Source: Strigamia acuminata
Taxonomy: Eukaryota > Arthropoda > Chilopoda > Geophilomorpha > Linotaeniidae
Direction of reading: 5' to 3'
Assembly (NCBI GenBank): GCA_949358305.1
Contig: OX442323.1
Location: 1-64,000 of the forward strand
Length of the DNA stretch: 64,000 bases
This document shows, in pieces, positions 1 to 12,002 of this stretch. The notes below the pieces were generated by a model, which saw nothing but the letters and a program-made list of their open reading frames with translations, made no database searches and had not been told where the DNA came from. Both the position numbers and the translations under genes were made by a program. The number at the start of each line of letters is the position of its first letter. Within the stretch, counting starts at the first letter, position 1.

Positions 1-3000
1 CCTAACCTAACCTAACCTAACCTAACCTAACCTAACCTAACCTAACCTAACCTAACCTAACCTAACCTAACCTAACCTAACCTAACCTAACCTAACCTAA
101 CCTAACCTAACCTAACCTAACCTAACCTAACCTAACCTAACCTAACCTAACCTAACCTAACCTAACCTAACCTAACCTAACCTAACCTAACCTAACCTAA
201 CCTAACCTAACCTAACCTAACCTAACCTAACCTAACCTAACCTAACCTAACCTAACCTAACCTAACCTAACCTAACCTAACCTAACCTAACCTAACCTAA
301 CCTAACCTAACCTAACCTAACCTAACCTAACCTAACCTAACCTAACCTAACCTAACCTAACCTAACCTAACCTAACCTAACCTAACCTAACCTAACCTAA
401 CCTAACCTAACCTAACCTAACCTAACCTAACCTAACCTAACCTAACCTAACCTAACCTAACCTAACCTAACCTAACCTAACCTAACCTAACCTAACCTAA
501 CCTAACCTAACCTAACCTAACCTAACCTAACCTAACCTAACCTAACCTAACCTAACCTAACCTAACCTAACCTAACCTAACCTAACCTAACCTAACCTAA
601 CCTAACCTAACCTAACCTAACCTAACCTAACCTAACCTAACCTAACCTAACCTAACCTAACCTAACCTAACCTAACCTAACCTAACCTAACCTAACCTAA
701 CCTAACCTAACCTAACCTAACCTAACCTAACCTAACCTAACCTAACCTAACCTAACCTAACCTAACCTAACCTAACCTAACCTAACCTAACCTAACCTAA
801 CCTAACCTAACCTAACCTAACCTAACCTAACCTAACCTAACCTAACCTAACCTAACCTAACCTAACCTAACCTAACCTAACCTAACCTAACCTAACCTAA
901 CCTAACCTAACCTAACCTAACCTAACCTAACCTAACCTAACCTAACCTAACCTAACCTAACCTAACCTAACCTAACCTAACCTAACCTAACCTAACCTAA
1001 CCTAACCTAACCTAACCTAACCTAACCTAACCTAACCTAACCTAACCTAACCTAACCTAACCTAACCTAACCTAACCTAACCTAACCTAACCTAACCTAA
1101 CCTAACCTAACCTAACCTAACCTAACCTAACCTAACCTAACCTAACCTAACCTAACCTAACCTAACCTAACCTAACCTAACCTAACCTAACCTAACCTAA
1201 CCTAACCTAACCTAACCTAACCTAACCTAACCTAACCTAACCTAACCTAACCTAACCTAACCTAACCTAACCTAACCTAACCTAACCTAACCTAACCTAA
1301 CCTAACCTAACCTAACCTAACCTAACCTAACCTAACCTAACCTAACCTAACCTAACCTAACCTAACCTAACCTAACCTAACCTAACCTAACCTAACCTAA
1401 CCTAACCTAACCTAACCTAACCTAACCTAACCTAACCTAACCTAACCTAACCTAACCTAACCTAACCTAACCTAACCTAACCTAACCTAACCTAACCTAA
1501 CCTAACCTAACCTAACCTAACCTAACCTAACCTAACCTAACCTAACCTAACCTAACCTAACCTAACCTAACCTAACCTAACCTAACCTAACCTAACCTAA
1601 CCTAACCTAACCTAACCTAACCTAACCTAACCTAACCTAACCTAACCTAACCTAACCTAACCTAACCTAACCTAACCTAACCTAACCTAACCTAACCTAA
1701 CCTAACCTAACCTAACCTAACCTAACCTAACCTAACCTAACCTAACCTAACCTAACCTAACCTAACCTAACCTAACCTAACCTAACCTAACCTAACCTAA
1801 CCTAACCTAACCTAACCTAACCTAACCTAACCTAACCTAACCTAACCTAACCTAACCTAACCTAACCTAACCTAACCTAACCTAACCTAACCTAACCTAA
1901 CCTAACCTAACCTAACCTAACCTAACCTAACCTAACCTAACCTAACCTAACCTAACCTAACCTAACCTAACCTAACCTAACCTAACCTAACCTAACCTAA
2001 CCTAACCTAACCTAACCTAACCTAACCTAACCTAACCTAACCTAACCTAACCTAACCTAACCTAACCTAACCTAACCTAACCTAACCTAACCTAACCTAA
2101 CCTAACCTAACCTAACCTAACCTAACCTAACCTAACCTAACCTAACCTAACCTAACCTAACCTAACCTAACCTAACCTAACCTAACCTAACCTAACCTAA
2201 CCTAACCTAACCTAACCTAACCTAACCTAACCTAACCTAACCTAACCTAACCTAACCTAACCTAACCTAACCTAACCTAACCTAACCTAACCTAACCTAA
2301 CCTAACCTAACCTAACCTAACCTAACCTAACCTAACCTAACCTAACCTAACCTAACCTAACCTAACCTAACCTAACCTAACCTAACCTAACCTAACCTAA
2401 CCTAACCTAACCTAACCTAACCTAACCTAACCTAACCTAACCTAACCTAACCTAACCTAACCTAACCTAACCTAACCTAACCTAACCTAACCTAACCTAA
2501 CCTAACCTAACCTAACCTAACCTAACCTAACCTAACCTAACCTAACCTAACCTAACCTAACCTAACCTAACCTAACCTAACCTAACCTAACCTAACCTAA
2601 CCTAACCTAACCTAACCTAACCTAACCTAACCTAACCTAACCTAACCTAACCTAACCTAACCTAACCTAACCTAACCTAACCTAACCTAACCTAACCTAA
2701 CCTAACCTAACCTAACCTAACCTAACCTAACCTAACCTAACCTAACCTAACCTAACCTAACCTAACCTAACCTAACCTAACCTAACCTAACCTAACCTAA
2801 CCTAACCTAACCTAACCTAACCTAACCTAACCTAACCTAACCTAACCTAACCTAACCTAACCTAACCTAACCTAACCTAACCTAACCTAACCTAACCTAA
2901 CCTAACCTAACCTAACCTAACCTAACCTAACCTAACCTAACCTAACCTAACCTAACCTAACCTAACCTAACCTAACCTAACCTAACCTAACCTAACCTAA

Positions 3001-6000
3001 CCTAACCTAACCTAACCTAACCTAACCTAACCTAACCTAACCTAACCTAACCTAACCTAACCTAACCTAACCTAACCTAACCTAACCTAACCTAACCTAA
3101 CCTAACCTAACCTAACCTAACCTAACCTAACCTAACCTAACCTAACCTAACCTAACCTAACCTAACCTAACCTAACCTAACCTAACCTAACCTAACCTAA
3201 CCTAACCTAACCTAACCTAACCTAACCTAACCTAACCTAACCTAACCTAACCTAACCTAACCTAACCTAACCTAACCTAACCTAACCTAACCTAACCTAA
3301 CCTAACCTAACCTAACCTAACCTAACCTAACCTAACCTAACCTAACCTAACCTAACCTAACCTAACCTAACCTAACCTAACCTAACCTAACCTAACCTAA
3401 CCTAACCTAACCTAACCTAACCTAACCTAACCTAACCTAACCTAACCTAACCTAACCTAACCTAACCTAACCTAACCTAACCTAACCTAACCTAACCTAA
3501 CCTAACCTAACCTAACCTAACCTAACCTAACCTAACCTAACCTAACCTAACCTAACCTAACCTAACCTAACCTAACCTAACCTAACCTAACCTAACCTAA
3601 CCTAACCTAACCTAACCTAACCTAACCTAACCTAACCTAACCTAACCTAACCTAACCTAACCTAACCTAACCTAACCTAACCTAACCTAACCTAACCTAA
3701 CCTAACCTAACCTAACCTAACCTAACCTAACCTAACCTAACCTAACCTAACCTAACCTAACCTAACCTAACCTAACCTAACCTAACCTAACCTAACCTAA
3801 CCTAACCTAACCTAACCTAACCTAACCTAACCTAACCTAACCTAACCTAACCTAACCTAACCTAACCTAACCTAACCTAACCTAACCTAACCTAACCTAA
3901 CCTAACCTAACCTAACCTAACCTAACCTAACCTAACCTAACCTAACCTAACCTAACCTAACCTAACCTAACCTAACCTAACCTAACCTAACCTAACCTAA
4001 CCTAACCTAACCTAACCTAACCTAACCTAACCTAACCTAACCTAACCTAACCTAACCTAACCTAACCTAACCTAACCTAACCTAACCTAACCTAACCTAA
4101 CCTAACCTAACCTAACCTAACCTAACCTAACCTAACCTAACCTAACCTAACCTAACCTAACCTAACCTAACCTAACCTAACCTAACCTAACCTAACCTAA
4201 CCTAACCTAACCTAACCTAACCTAACCTAACCTAACCTAACCTAACCTAACCTAACCTAACCTAACCTAACCTAACCTAACCTAACCTAACCTAACCTAA
4301 CCTAACCTAACCTAACCTAACCTAACCTAACCTAACCTAACCTAACCTAACCTAACCTAACCTAACCTAACCTAACCTAACCTAACCTAACCTAACCTAA
4401 CCTAACCTAACCTAACCTAACCTAACCTAACCTAACCTAACCTAACCTAACCTAACCTAACCTAACCTAACCTAACCTAACCTAACCTAACCTAACCTAA
4501 CCTAACCTAACCTAACCTAACCTAACCTAACCTAACCTAACCTAACCTAACCTAACCTAACCTAACCTAACCTAACCTAACCTAACCTAACCTAACCTAA
4601 CCTAACCTAACCTAACCTAACCTAACCTAACCTAACCTAACCTAACCTAACCTAACCTAACCTAACCTAACCTAACCTAACCTAACCTAACCTAACCTAA
4701 CCTAACCTAACCTAACCTAACCTAACCTAACCTAACCTAACCTAACCTAACCTAACCTAACCTAACCTAACCTAACCTAACCTAACCTAACCTAACCTAA
4801 CCTAACCTAACCTAACCTAACCTAACCTAACCTAACCTAACCTAACCTAACCTAACCTAACCTAACCTAACCTAACCTAACCTAACCTAACCTAACCTAA
4901 CCTAACCTAACCTAACCTAACCTAACCTAACCTAACCTAACCTAACCTAACCTAACCTAACCTAACCTAACCTAACCTAACCTAACCTAACCTAACCTAA
5001 CCTAACCTAACCTAACCTAACCTAACCTAACCTAACCTAACCTAACCTAACCTAACCTAACCTAACCTAACCTAACCTAACCTAACCTAACCTAACCTAA
5101 CCTAACCTAACCTAACCTAACCTAACCTAACCTAACCTAACCTAACCTAACCTAACCTAACCTAACCTAACCTAACCTAACCTAACCTAACCTAACCTAA
5201 CCTAACCTAACCTAACCTAACCTAACCTAACCTAACCTAACCTAACCTAACCTAACCTAACCTAACCTAACCTAACCTAACCTAACCTAACCTAACCTAA
5301 CCTAACCTAACCTAACCTAACCTAACCTAACCTAACCTAACCTAACCTAACCTAACCTAACCTAACCTAACCTAACCTAACCTAACCTAACCTAACCTAA
5401 CCTAACCTAACCTAACCTAACCTAACCTAACCTAACCTAACCTAACCTAACCTAACCTAACCTAACCTAACCTAACCTAACCTAACCTAACCTAACCTAA
5501 CCTAACCTAACCTAACCTAACCTAACCTAACCTAACCTAACCTAACCTAACCTAACCTAACCTAACCTAACCTAACCTAACCTAACCTAACCTAACCTAA
5601 CCTAACCTAACCTAACCTAACCTAACCTAACCTAACCTAACCTAACCTAACCTAACCTAACCTAACCTAACCTAACCTAACCTAACCTAACCTAACCTAA
5701 CCTAACCTAACCTAACCTAACCTAACCTAACCTAACCTAACCTAACCTAACCTAACCTAACCTAACCTAACCTAACCTAACCTAACCTAACCTAACCTAA
5801 CCTAACCTAACCTAACCTAACCTAACCTAACCTAACCTAACCTAACCTAACCTAACCTAACCTAACCTAACCTAACCTAACCTAACCTAACCTAACCTAA
5901 CCTAACCTAACCTAACCTAACCTAACCTAACCTAACCTAACCTAACCTAACCTAACCTAACCTAACCTAACCTAACCTAACCTAACCTAACCTAACCTAA

Positions 6001-8477
6001 CCTAACCTAACCTAACCTAACCTAACCTAACCTAACCTAACCTAACCTAACCTAACCTAACCTAACCTAACCTAACCTAACCTAACCTAACCTAACCTAA
6101 CCTAACCTAACCTAACCTAACCTAACCTAACCTAACCTAACCTAACCTAACCTAACCTAACCTAACCTAACCTAACCTAACCTAACCTAACCTAACCTAA
6201 CCTAACCTAACCTAACCTAACCTAACCTAACCTAACCTAACCTAACCTAACCTAACCTAACCTAACCTAACCTAACCTAACCTAACCTAACCTAACCTAA
6301 CCTAACCTAACCTAACCTAACCTAACCTAACCTAACCTAACCTAACCTAACCTAACCTAACCTAACCTAACCTAACCTAACCTAACCTAACCTAACCTAA
6401 CCTAACCTAACCTAACCTAACCTAACCTAACCTAACCTAACCTAACCTAACCTAACCTAACCTAACCTAACCTAACCTAACCTAACCTAACCTAACCTAA
6501 CCTAACCTAACCTAACCTAACCTAACCTAACCTAACCTAACCTAACCTAACCTAACCTAACCTAACCTAACCTAACCTAACCTAACCTAACCTAACCTAA
6601 CCTAACCTAACCTAACCTAACCTAACCTAACCTAACCTAACCTAACCTAACCTAACCTAACCTAACCTAACCTAACCTAACCTAACCTAACCTAACCTAA
6701 CCTAACCTAACCTAACCTAACCTAACCTAACCTAACCTAACCTAACCTAACCTAACCTAACCTAACCTAACCTAACCTAACCTAACCTAACCTAACCTAA
6801 CCTAACCTAACCTAACCTAACCTAACCTAACCTAACCTAACCTAACCTAACCTAACCTAACCTAACCTAACCTAACCTAACCTAACCTAACCTAACCTAA
6901 CCTAACCTAACCTAACCTAACCTAACCTAACCTAACCTAACCTAACCTAACCTAACCTAACCTAACCTAACCTAACCTAACCTAACCTAACCTAACCTAA
7001 CCTAACCTAACCTAACCTAACCTAACCTAACCTAACCTAACCTAACCTAACCTAACCTAACCTAACCTAACCTAACCTAACCTAACCTAACCTAACCTAA
7101 CCTAACCTAACCTAACCTAACCTAACCTAACCTAACCTAACCTAACCTAACCTAACCTAACCTAACCTAACCTAACCTAACCTAACCTAACCTAACCTAA
7201 CCTAACCTAACCTAACCTAACCTAACCTAACCTAACCTAACCTAACCTAACCTAACCTAACCTAACCTAACCTAACCTAACCTAACCTAACCTAACCTAA
7301 CCTAACCTAACCTAACCTAACCTAACCTAACCTAACCTAACCTAACCTAACCTAACCTAACCTAACCTAACCTAACCTAACCTAACCTAACCTAACCTAA
7401 CCTAACCTAACCTAACCTAACCTAACCTAACCTAACCTAACCTAACCTAACCTAACCTAACCTAACCTAACCTAACCTAACCTAACCTAACCTAACCTAA
7501 CCTAACCTAACCTAACCTAACCTAACCTAACCTAACCTAACCTAACCTAACCTAACCTAACCTAACCTAACCTAACCTAACCTAACCTAACCTAACCTAA
7601 CCTAACCTAACCTAACCTAACCTAACCTAACCTAACCTAACCTAACCTAACCTAACCTAACCTAACCTAACCTAACCTAACCTAACCTAACCTAACCTAA
7701 CCTAACCTAACCTAACCTAACCTAACCTAACCTAACCTAACCTAACCTAACCTAACCTAACCTAACCTAACCTAACCTAACCTAACCTAACCTAACCTAA
7801 CCTAACCTAACCTAACCTAACCTAACCTAACCTAACCTAACCTAACCTAACCTAACCTAACCTAACCTAACCTAACCTAACCTAACCTAACCTAACCTAA
7901 CCTAACCTAACCTAACCTAACCTAACCTAACCTAACCTAACCTAACCTAACCTAACCTAACCTAACCTAACCTAACCTAACCTAACCTAACCTAACCTAA
8001 CCTAACCTAACCTAACCTAACCTAACCTAACCTAACCTAACCTAACCTAACCTAACCTAACCTAACCTAACCTAACCTAACCTAACCTAACCTAACCTAA
8101 CCTAACCTAACCTAACCTAACCTAACCTAACCTAACCTAACCTAACCTAACCTAACCTAACCTAACCTAACCTAACCTAACCTAACCTAACCTAACCTAA
8201 CCTAACCTAACCTAACCTAACCTAACCTAACCTAACCTAACCTAACCTAACCTAACCTAACCTAACCTAACCTAACCTAACCTAACCTAACCTAACCTAA
8301 CCTAACCTAACCTAACCTAACCTAACCTAACCTAACCTAACCTAACCTAACCTAACCTAACCTAACCTAACCTAACCTAACCTAACCTAACCTAACCTAA
8401 CCTAACCTAACCTAACCTAACCTAACCTAACCTAACCTAACCTAACCTAACCTAACCTAACCTAACCTAACCTAACC
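1..8477. repeat. Telomere, (CCTAA)n array
   Basis: Uninterrupted 5-bp CCTAA units fill the window from its first base, about 1,695 copies with no variant unit seen. The last perfect unit ends at 8475, and the first departure is the G at 8478. With the C-rich strand reading 5'->3' from the left edge, the complementary strand ends 3' in TTAGG, the orientation of a left chromosome end. TTAGG is the canonical telomerase-made telomere of most arthropods. The absence of variant repeats at the proximal edge is unusual and could partly reflect consensus polishing. Confidence 0.98.
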
Positions 8478-8620
8478 GAAGTTAAAGTTAGGCCTAACAA
8501 AGCCGTTATTCCCGAGTGTAATGGTGCAGTTACTCTTAAGTATAAGATAAATCTCTATTTCTCCAGAATAAAAAAAAAGTCCTAAGAATGAAGAAATATG
8601 TTTTTCCAGAAAAAGAAATG
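8478..8620. other. Telomere-subtelomere boundary sequence
   Basis: AT-rich sequence directly after the last telomere unit. It holds a 10-bp palindrome TTAGGCCTAA at 8488-8497, which is a head-to-head join of one TTAGG and one CCTAA unit. Two degenerate relatives of the following 22-bp repeat sit at about 8581-8620. No coding sequence is visible. Confidence 0.7.
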
Positions 8621-8752
8621 TTACTTAAGAATAAGAAATATGTTACTTAAGAATAAGAAATATGTTTCTTAAGAATAAGAAATATGTTACTTAAGAATAA
8701 GAAATATGTTACTTAAGAATAAGAAATATGTTTCTTAAGAATAACAAACTTA
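8621..8752. repeat. 22-bp minisatellite, six copies
   Basis: Six contiguous 22-bp units start at 8621, 8643, 8665, 8687, 8709 and 8731. The core is CTTAAGAATAAGAAATATG preceded by TTA or TTT; the last copy is diverged at its end. Decayed versions continue on both sides (8581-8620 and 8753-8825, including AAGAATGAGGAACATGTTTC). The array is AT-rich and has no coding potential. Confidence 0.9.
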
Positions 8753-8825
8753 GTTCTTAATAATAAAAAATAATTTTCTCCAGAATTTTATAATTTATTG
8801 CTGAAGAATGAGGAACATGTTTCTC

Positions 8826-9748
8826 CAACCCAAGCAACCATACTCACCATGATGACGTCACACGTGCAGTACACAACCGTACACGGCAGTTTGGGCAAGC
8901 TCAAATGCCTAGGAAAAATAAAAAAATCAAAACTCGCATTAAAAATCGGCAAAAATCATGAAAAATTATCAACAAAAAAACCCCCAAGCAACCATACTCA
9001 CCATGATGACGTCACACGTGCAGTACACGGCCGTACACGGCCGTTTGGGCAAGCTCAAATGCCTAGGAAAAATAAAAAAATCAAAACTCGCATTAAAAAT
9101 CGGCAAAAATCATGAAAAATTATCAACAAAAAAACCCCCAAGCAACCATACTCACCATGATGACGTCACACGTGCAGTACACGGCCGTACACGGCCGTTT
9201 GGGCAAGCTCAAATGCCTAGGAAAAATAAAAAAATCAAAACTCGCATTAAAAATCGGCAAAAATCATGAAAAATTATCAACAAAAAAATCCCCAAGCAAC
9301 CATACTCACCATGATGACGTCACACGTGCAGTACACGGCCGTACACGGCCGTTTGGGCAAGCTCAAATGCCTAGGAAAAATAAAAAAATCAAAACTCGCA
9401 TTAAAAATCGGCAAAAATCATGAAAAATTATCAACAAAAAAATCCCCAAGCAACCATACTCACCATGATGACGTCACACGTGCAGTACACGGCCGTACGG
9501 CCGTTTGGGCAAGCTCAAATGCCTAGGAAAAATAAAAAAATCAAAACTCGCATTAAAAATCGGCAAAAATCATGAAAAATTATCAACAAAAAAATCCCCA
9601 AGCAACCATACTCACCATGATGACGTCACACGTGCAGTACACGGCCGTACACGGCCGTTTGGGCAAGCTCAAATGCCTAGGAAAAATAAAAAAATCAAAA
9701 CTCGCATTAAAAATCGGCAAAAATCATGAAAAATTATCAACAAAAAAA
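8826..9748. repeat. 154-bp subtelomeric satellite, subfamily A
   Basis: Six head-to-tail copies; the shared AAGCAACCATACTCACC landmark starts at 8832, 8986, 9140, 9294, 9448 and 9600. The period is 154 bp, except one 152-bp copy that lost an AC in the repeated CGGCCGTACACGGCCG segment (about 9490). Each unit contains TGACGTCA (a full CRE palindrome), then CACGTG, two ACGGCCGT palindromes in most copies, CCTAGG, and an A-rich tail. Copies are almost identical, so they were homogenised recently. Open frames of about 100 codons cross the copies, but they come from repeat phase and are not genes. Confidence 0.95.
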
Positions 9749-9750
9749 AA

Positions 9751-10392
9751 CTGGGAAAAATGCATAAAAACGAATTTCAAAAAATTCCTTCTTACCTTTT
9801 CTGATGTCCAGGGTGGTCTAATTGAGTCCGGGACCCATCCAGTGGTCCTTGGCTGGTCTTGAATACCTAGAAAGAAAAGAAAAACGTTGAAAAACCATTA
9901 AAATTTGAAAGAAAAACTGGGAAAAATGCATAAAAACGAATTTCAAAAAATTCCTTCTTACCTTTTCTGATGTCCAGGGTGGTCTAATTGAGTCCGGGAC
10001 CCATCCAGTGGTCCTTGGCTGGTCTTGAATACCTAGAAAGAAAAGAAAAACGTTGAAAAAACATTAAAATTTGAAAGAAAAGCTGGGAAAAATGCATAAA
10101 AACGAATTTCAAAAAATTCCTTCTTACCTTTTCTGATGTCCAGGGTGGTCTAATTGAGTCCGGGACCCATCCAGTGGTCCTTGGCTGGTCTTGAATACCT
10201 AGAAAGAAAAGAAAAACGTTGAAAAACCATTAAAATTTGAAAGAAAAACTGGGAAAAATGCATAAAAACGAATTTCAAAAAATTCCTTCTTACCTTTTCT
10301 GATGTCCAGGGTGGTCTAATTGAGTCCGGGACCCATCCAGTGGTCCTTGGCTGGTCTTGAATACCTAGAAAGAAAAGAAAAACGTTGAAAAA
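9751..10392. repeat. 166-bp subtelomeric satellite
   Basis: Four nearly identical copies begin at 9751, 9917, 10083 and 10249 (period exactly 166 bp; the fourth is cut short). Each has the order CTGGGAAAAATGC, CTTACCTTTTCTGATGTCC, GAGTCCGGGACCCATCC, GAATACCTAGAAA and an A-rich tail. The layout (a TTACC/TCACC box, TGATGT, a GC-richer middle, CCTAG(G)AA, an A-rich end) matches the 154-bp satellite next to it, suggesting a common ancestor. It abuts the 154-bp array with no unique DNA between them. Confidence 0.94.
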
Positions 10393-10810
10393 TGATTAGA
10401 AATGGGTAAAAATTGATGAAAATTGACAAACCGAAACTATAAACGACAGGATAACAATAAATGGCGGAGGCGTCCCGCTATGCGGTGGCAATCTTGGGTA
10501 CTAGGGAAAGGGATGGAAGAGGCCAGATGCCCAGCTTTTTCCACCAACCACAGTCTGCCACAAGCCAAAACCTGCACCCTTTGCTGGTGAATCTAAAGAT
10601 TTCTTGCTGAAGCAAATGATTATTTCAATGCTTATTGGCTAATTGGTGGAACCTCATTCATTCAATTGGTTAATTATTTTTCCCGCCAATTAGTTTTTTC
10701 TTCATTGATTGGTTCTTAAAATATAGTTTCTCCTTTCTCACACCAGGTGGCAAATAGAGGGCGTTGCTACAGTCAAAGAAGCGGCAAATTTGAATGCTAA
10801 CCTCAGCTTA
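10393..10810. other. Unique spacer with ATTGG cluster
   Basis: Non-repetitive sequence between satellite blocks. The first part (about 10441-10560) is less AT-rich. Between 10634 and 10712 there are four ATTGG and one CCAAT pentamers (10634, 10642, 10665, 10686 as CCAAT, 10708), which resembles a CCAAT-box cluster. No open frame of convincing length follows on either strand, so no gene is called. Confidence 0.45.
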
Positions 10811-11026
10811 GCTAACCTAACCTAAATAAAATATGCTAACCTAACCTAAATAAAATATGCTAACCTAATCTAAATAAAATATGCTAACCTAACCTAAATA
10901 AAATATGCTAACCTAACCTAAATAAAATATGCTAACCTAACCTAAATAAAATATACTAACCTAACCTAAATAAAATATGCTAACCTAACCTAAATAAAAT
11001 ATGCTAACTTACCCTAAATAAAATAT
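10811..11026. repeat. 24-bp composite telomere-unit repeat
   Basis: Nine 24-bp units, starting every 24 bases from 10811. Each is GCTAACCTAACCTAAA followed by TAAAATAT, so it contains two to three tandem CCTAA-type telomere units plus an AT spacer. Variants include CCTAATC in the third copy, ACTAACC in the seventh and CTTACCC in the ninth. The telomere units face the same way as the terminal array. This is an interstitial telomeric sequence that has been amplified as a new satellite. Confidence 0.93.
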
Positions 11027-11045
11027 CCTAAAATATGCTGTAGAT

Positions 11046-11330
11046 GGACATGGTAAGAGGTGACCAACCATTTGTTTGAATTGATTTTTACCTATTTTTT
11101 GAGTTTTTTTTTCCATTTTGGATTGTTTTAACCATTTCTTTTTGTTCTTTAGCCTTTTACAACCTCCCAAAAGTTTCTGGATGGGTCCCGGCCACACATG
11201 GACCCCGGGCTGGACATGATAAAAGATGAATAACCATTTGTTTGAATAGATTTGTACCTATTTCTTTAGTTTTTTTTCCCATTTTTGATTGTTTTGGCTA
11301 AGAGAAACTCAATGTCCATCTGCCTGGAAG
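11046..11330 (-). repeat. Diverged inverted copies of the 166-bp satellite
   Basis: Two diverged monomers start at GGACATG, at 11046 and 11212, exactly 166 bp apart. Read in reverse complement they match the 9751-10392 satellite: CTGGATGGGTCCCGG here corresponds to the complement of CCGGGACCCATCCAG there, and GGACAT...TAAGA corresponds to the complement of its TTACC...ATGTCC stretch. They are therefore old inverted members of the same family. Long T-runs correspond to the A-rich tail of the forward copies. Confidence 0.7.
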
Positions 11331-12002
11331 CCAAAACAGCGGGTATCTCGGGGAAAACAAGGAGTTTTACTCTTCACTAATGTAGAAAAATAAATCCAAC
11401 AGGAGCAAAAAGAAAAACAACATCTTTAATGTAACGGTAAACATGCGTAACAACCAATAATATCAAAATAGATAAAGAATAAATTGAAACGAATAAAAAC
11501 ATGAAAACAAATCTAAAAATAACATCCAAAACAAATTTTAAAAATTGCTGTTCATCTTCTGTTATGTCCTATGTGGTCCAGGTGAAGTTGGTGGGCATCC
11601 AAAGGCCTTTGAGGTCCAGAACATACAAAAATGTAGAAAAAAAAATCACAAAGAATCGATTTCTTTGTTGAAATGCCCAAAAATCAACCAAAACAAGTAA
11701 AAACTTATCTGAAATCCATTTGATATTGACCCATCACTACTCAGGGCCGTTTGGGCAGTCGCAAATGCCTAGAAAATAGAACAAAAATGATTAAAAACAT
11801 GAAAAATTGAAGAAAAGAAACGTCAAAAATAAATTTCAGAAAAAGCGGTTTACCGCCTGTGATGTTCCCCGCCGATCAGGCGCAGTCGTGGATAACCACA
11901 CACCTTAGACCAATCAAAAATCCCTAGAAAATAAAACAAAAATAATAAACACTTTAAAATGCATCAAAATGCATTAAAGAAAATGCTAAATTCAGGAAAC
12001 TT
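11331..12002 (+). repeat. Diverged single satellite monomers
   Basis: A string of decayed forward monomers. About 11541-11640 keeps TTCATCTTCTGTTATGTCC, GTGGTCC and GGGCATCCA, matching the 166-bp unit. About 11746-11790 keeps GGCCGTTTGGGCAGTC and AATGCCTAGAAAAT, matching the 154-bp unit. About 11850-11945 has TTTACCGCCTGTGATGTTCC and CCCTAGAAAATAAAAC. The stretch 11331-11540 is A-rich with no motif I can place. Confidence 0.55.

Noticed and set aside
8798-9862. Five or six overlapping open frames of 74-105 codons
   Set aside because: They lie inside the 154-bp satellite, repeat the same peptide and shift frame between copies because 154 is not a multiple of three. They are repeat artefacts.
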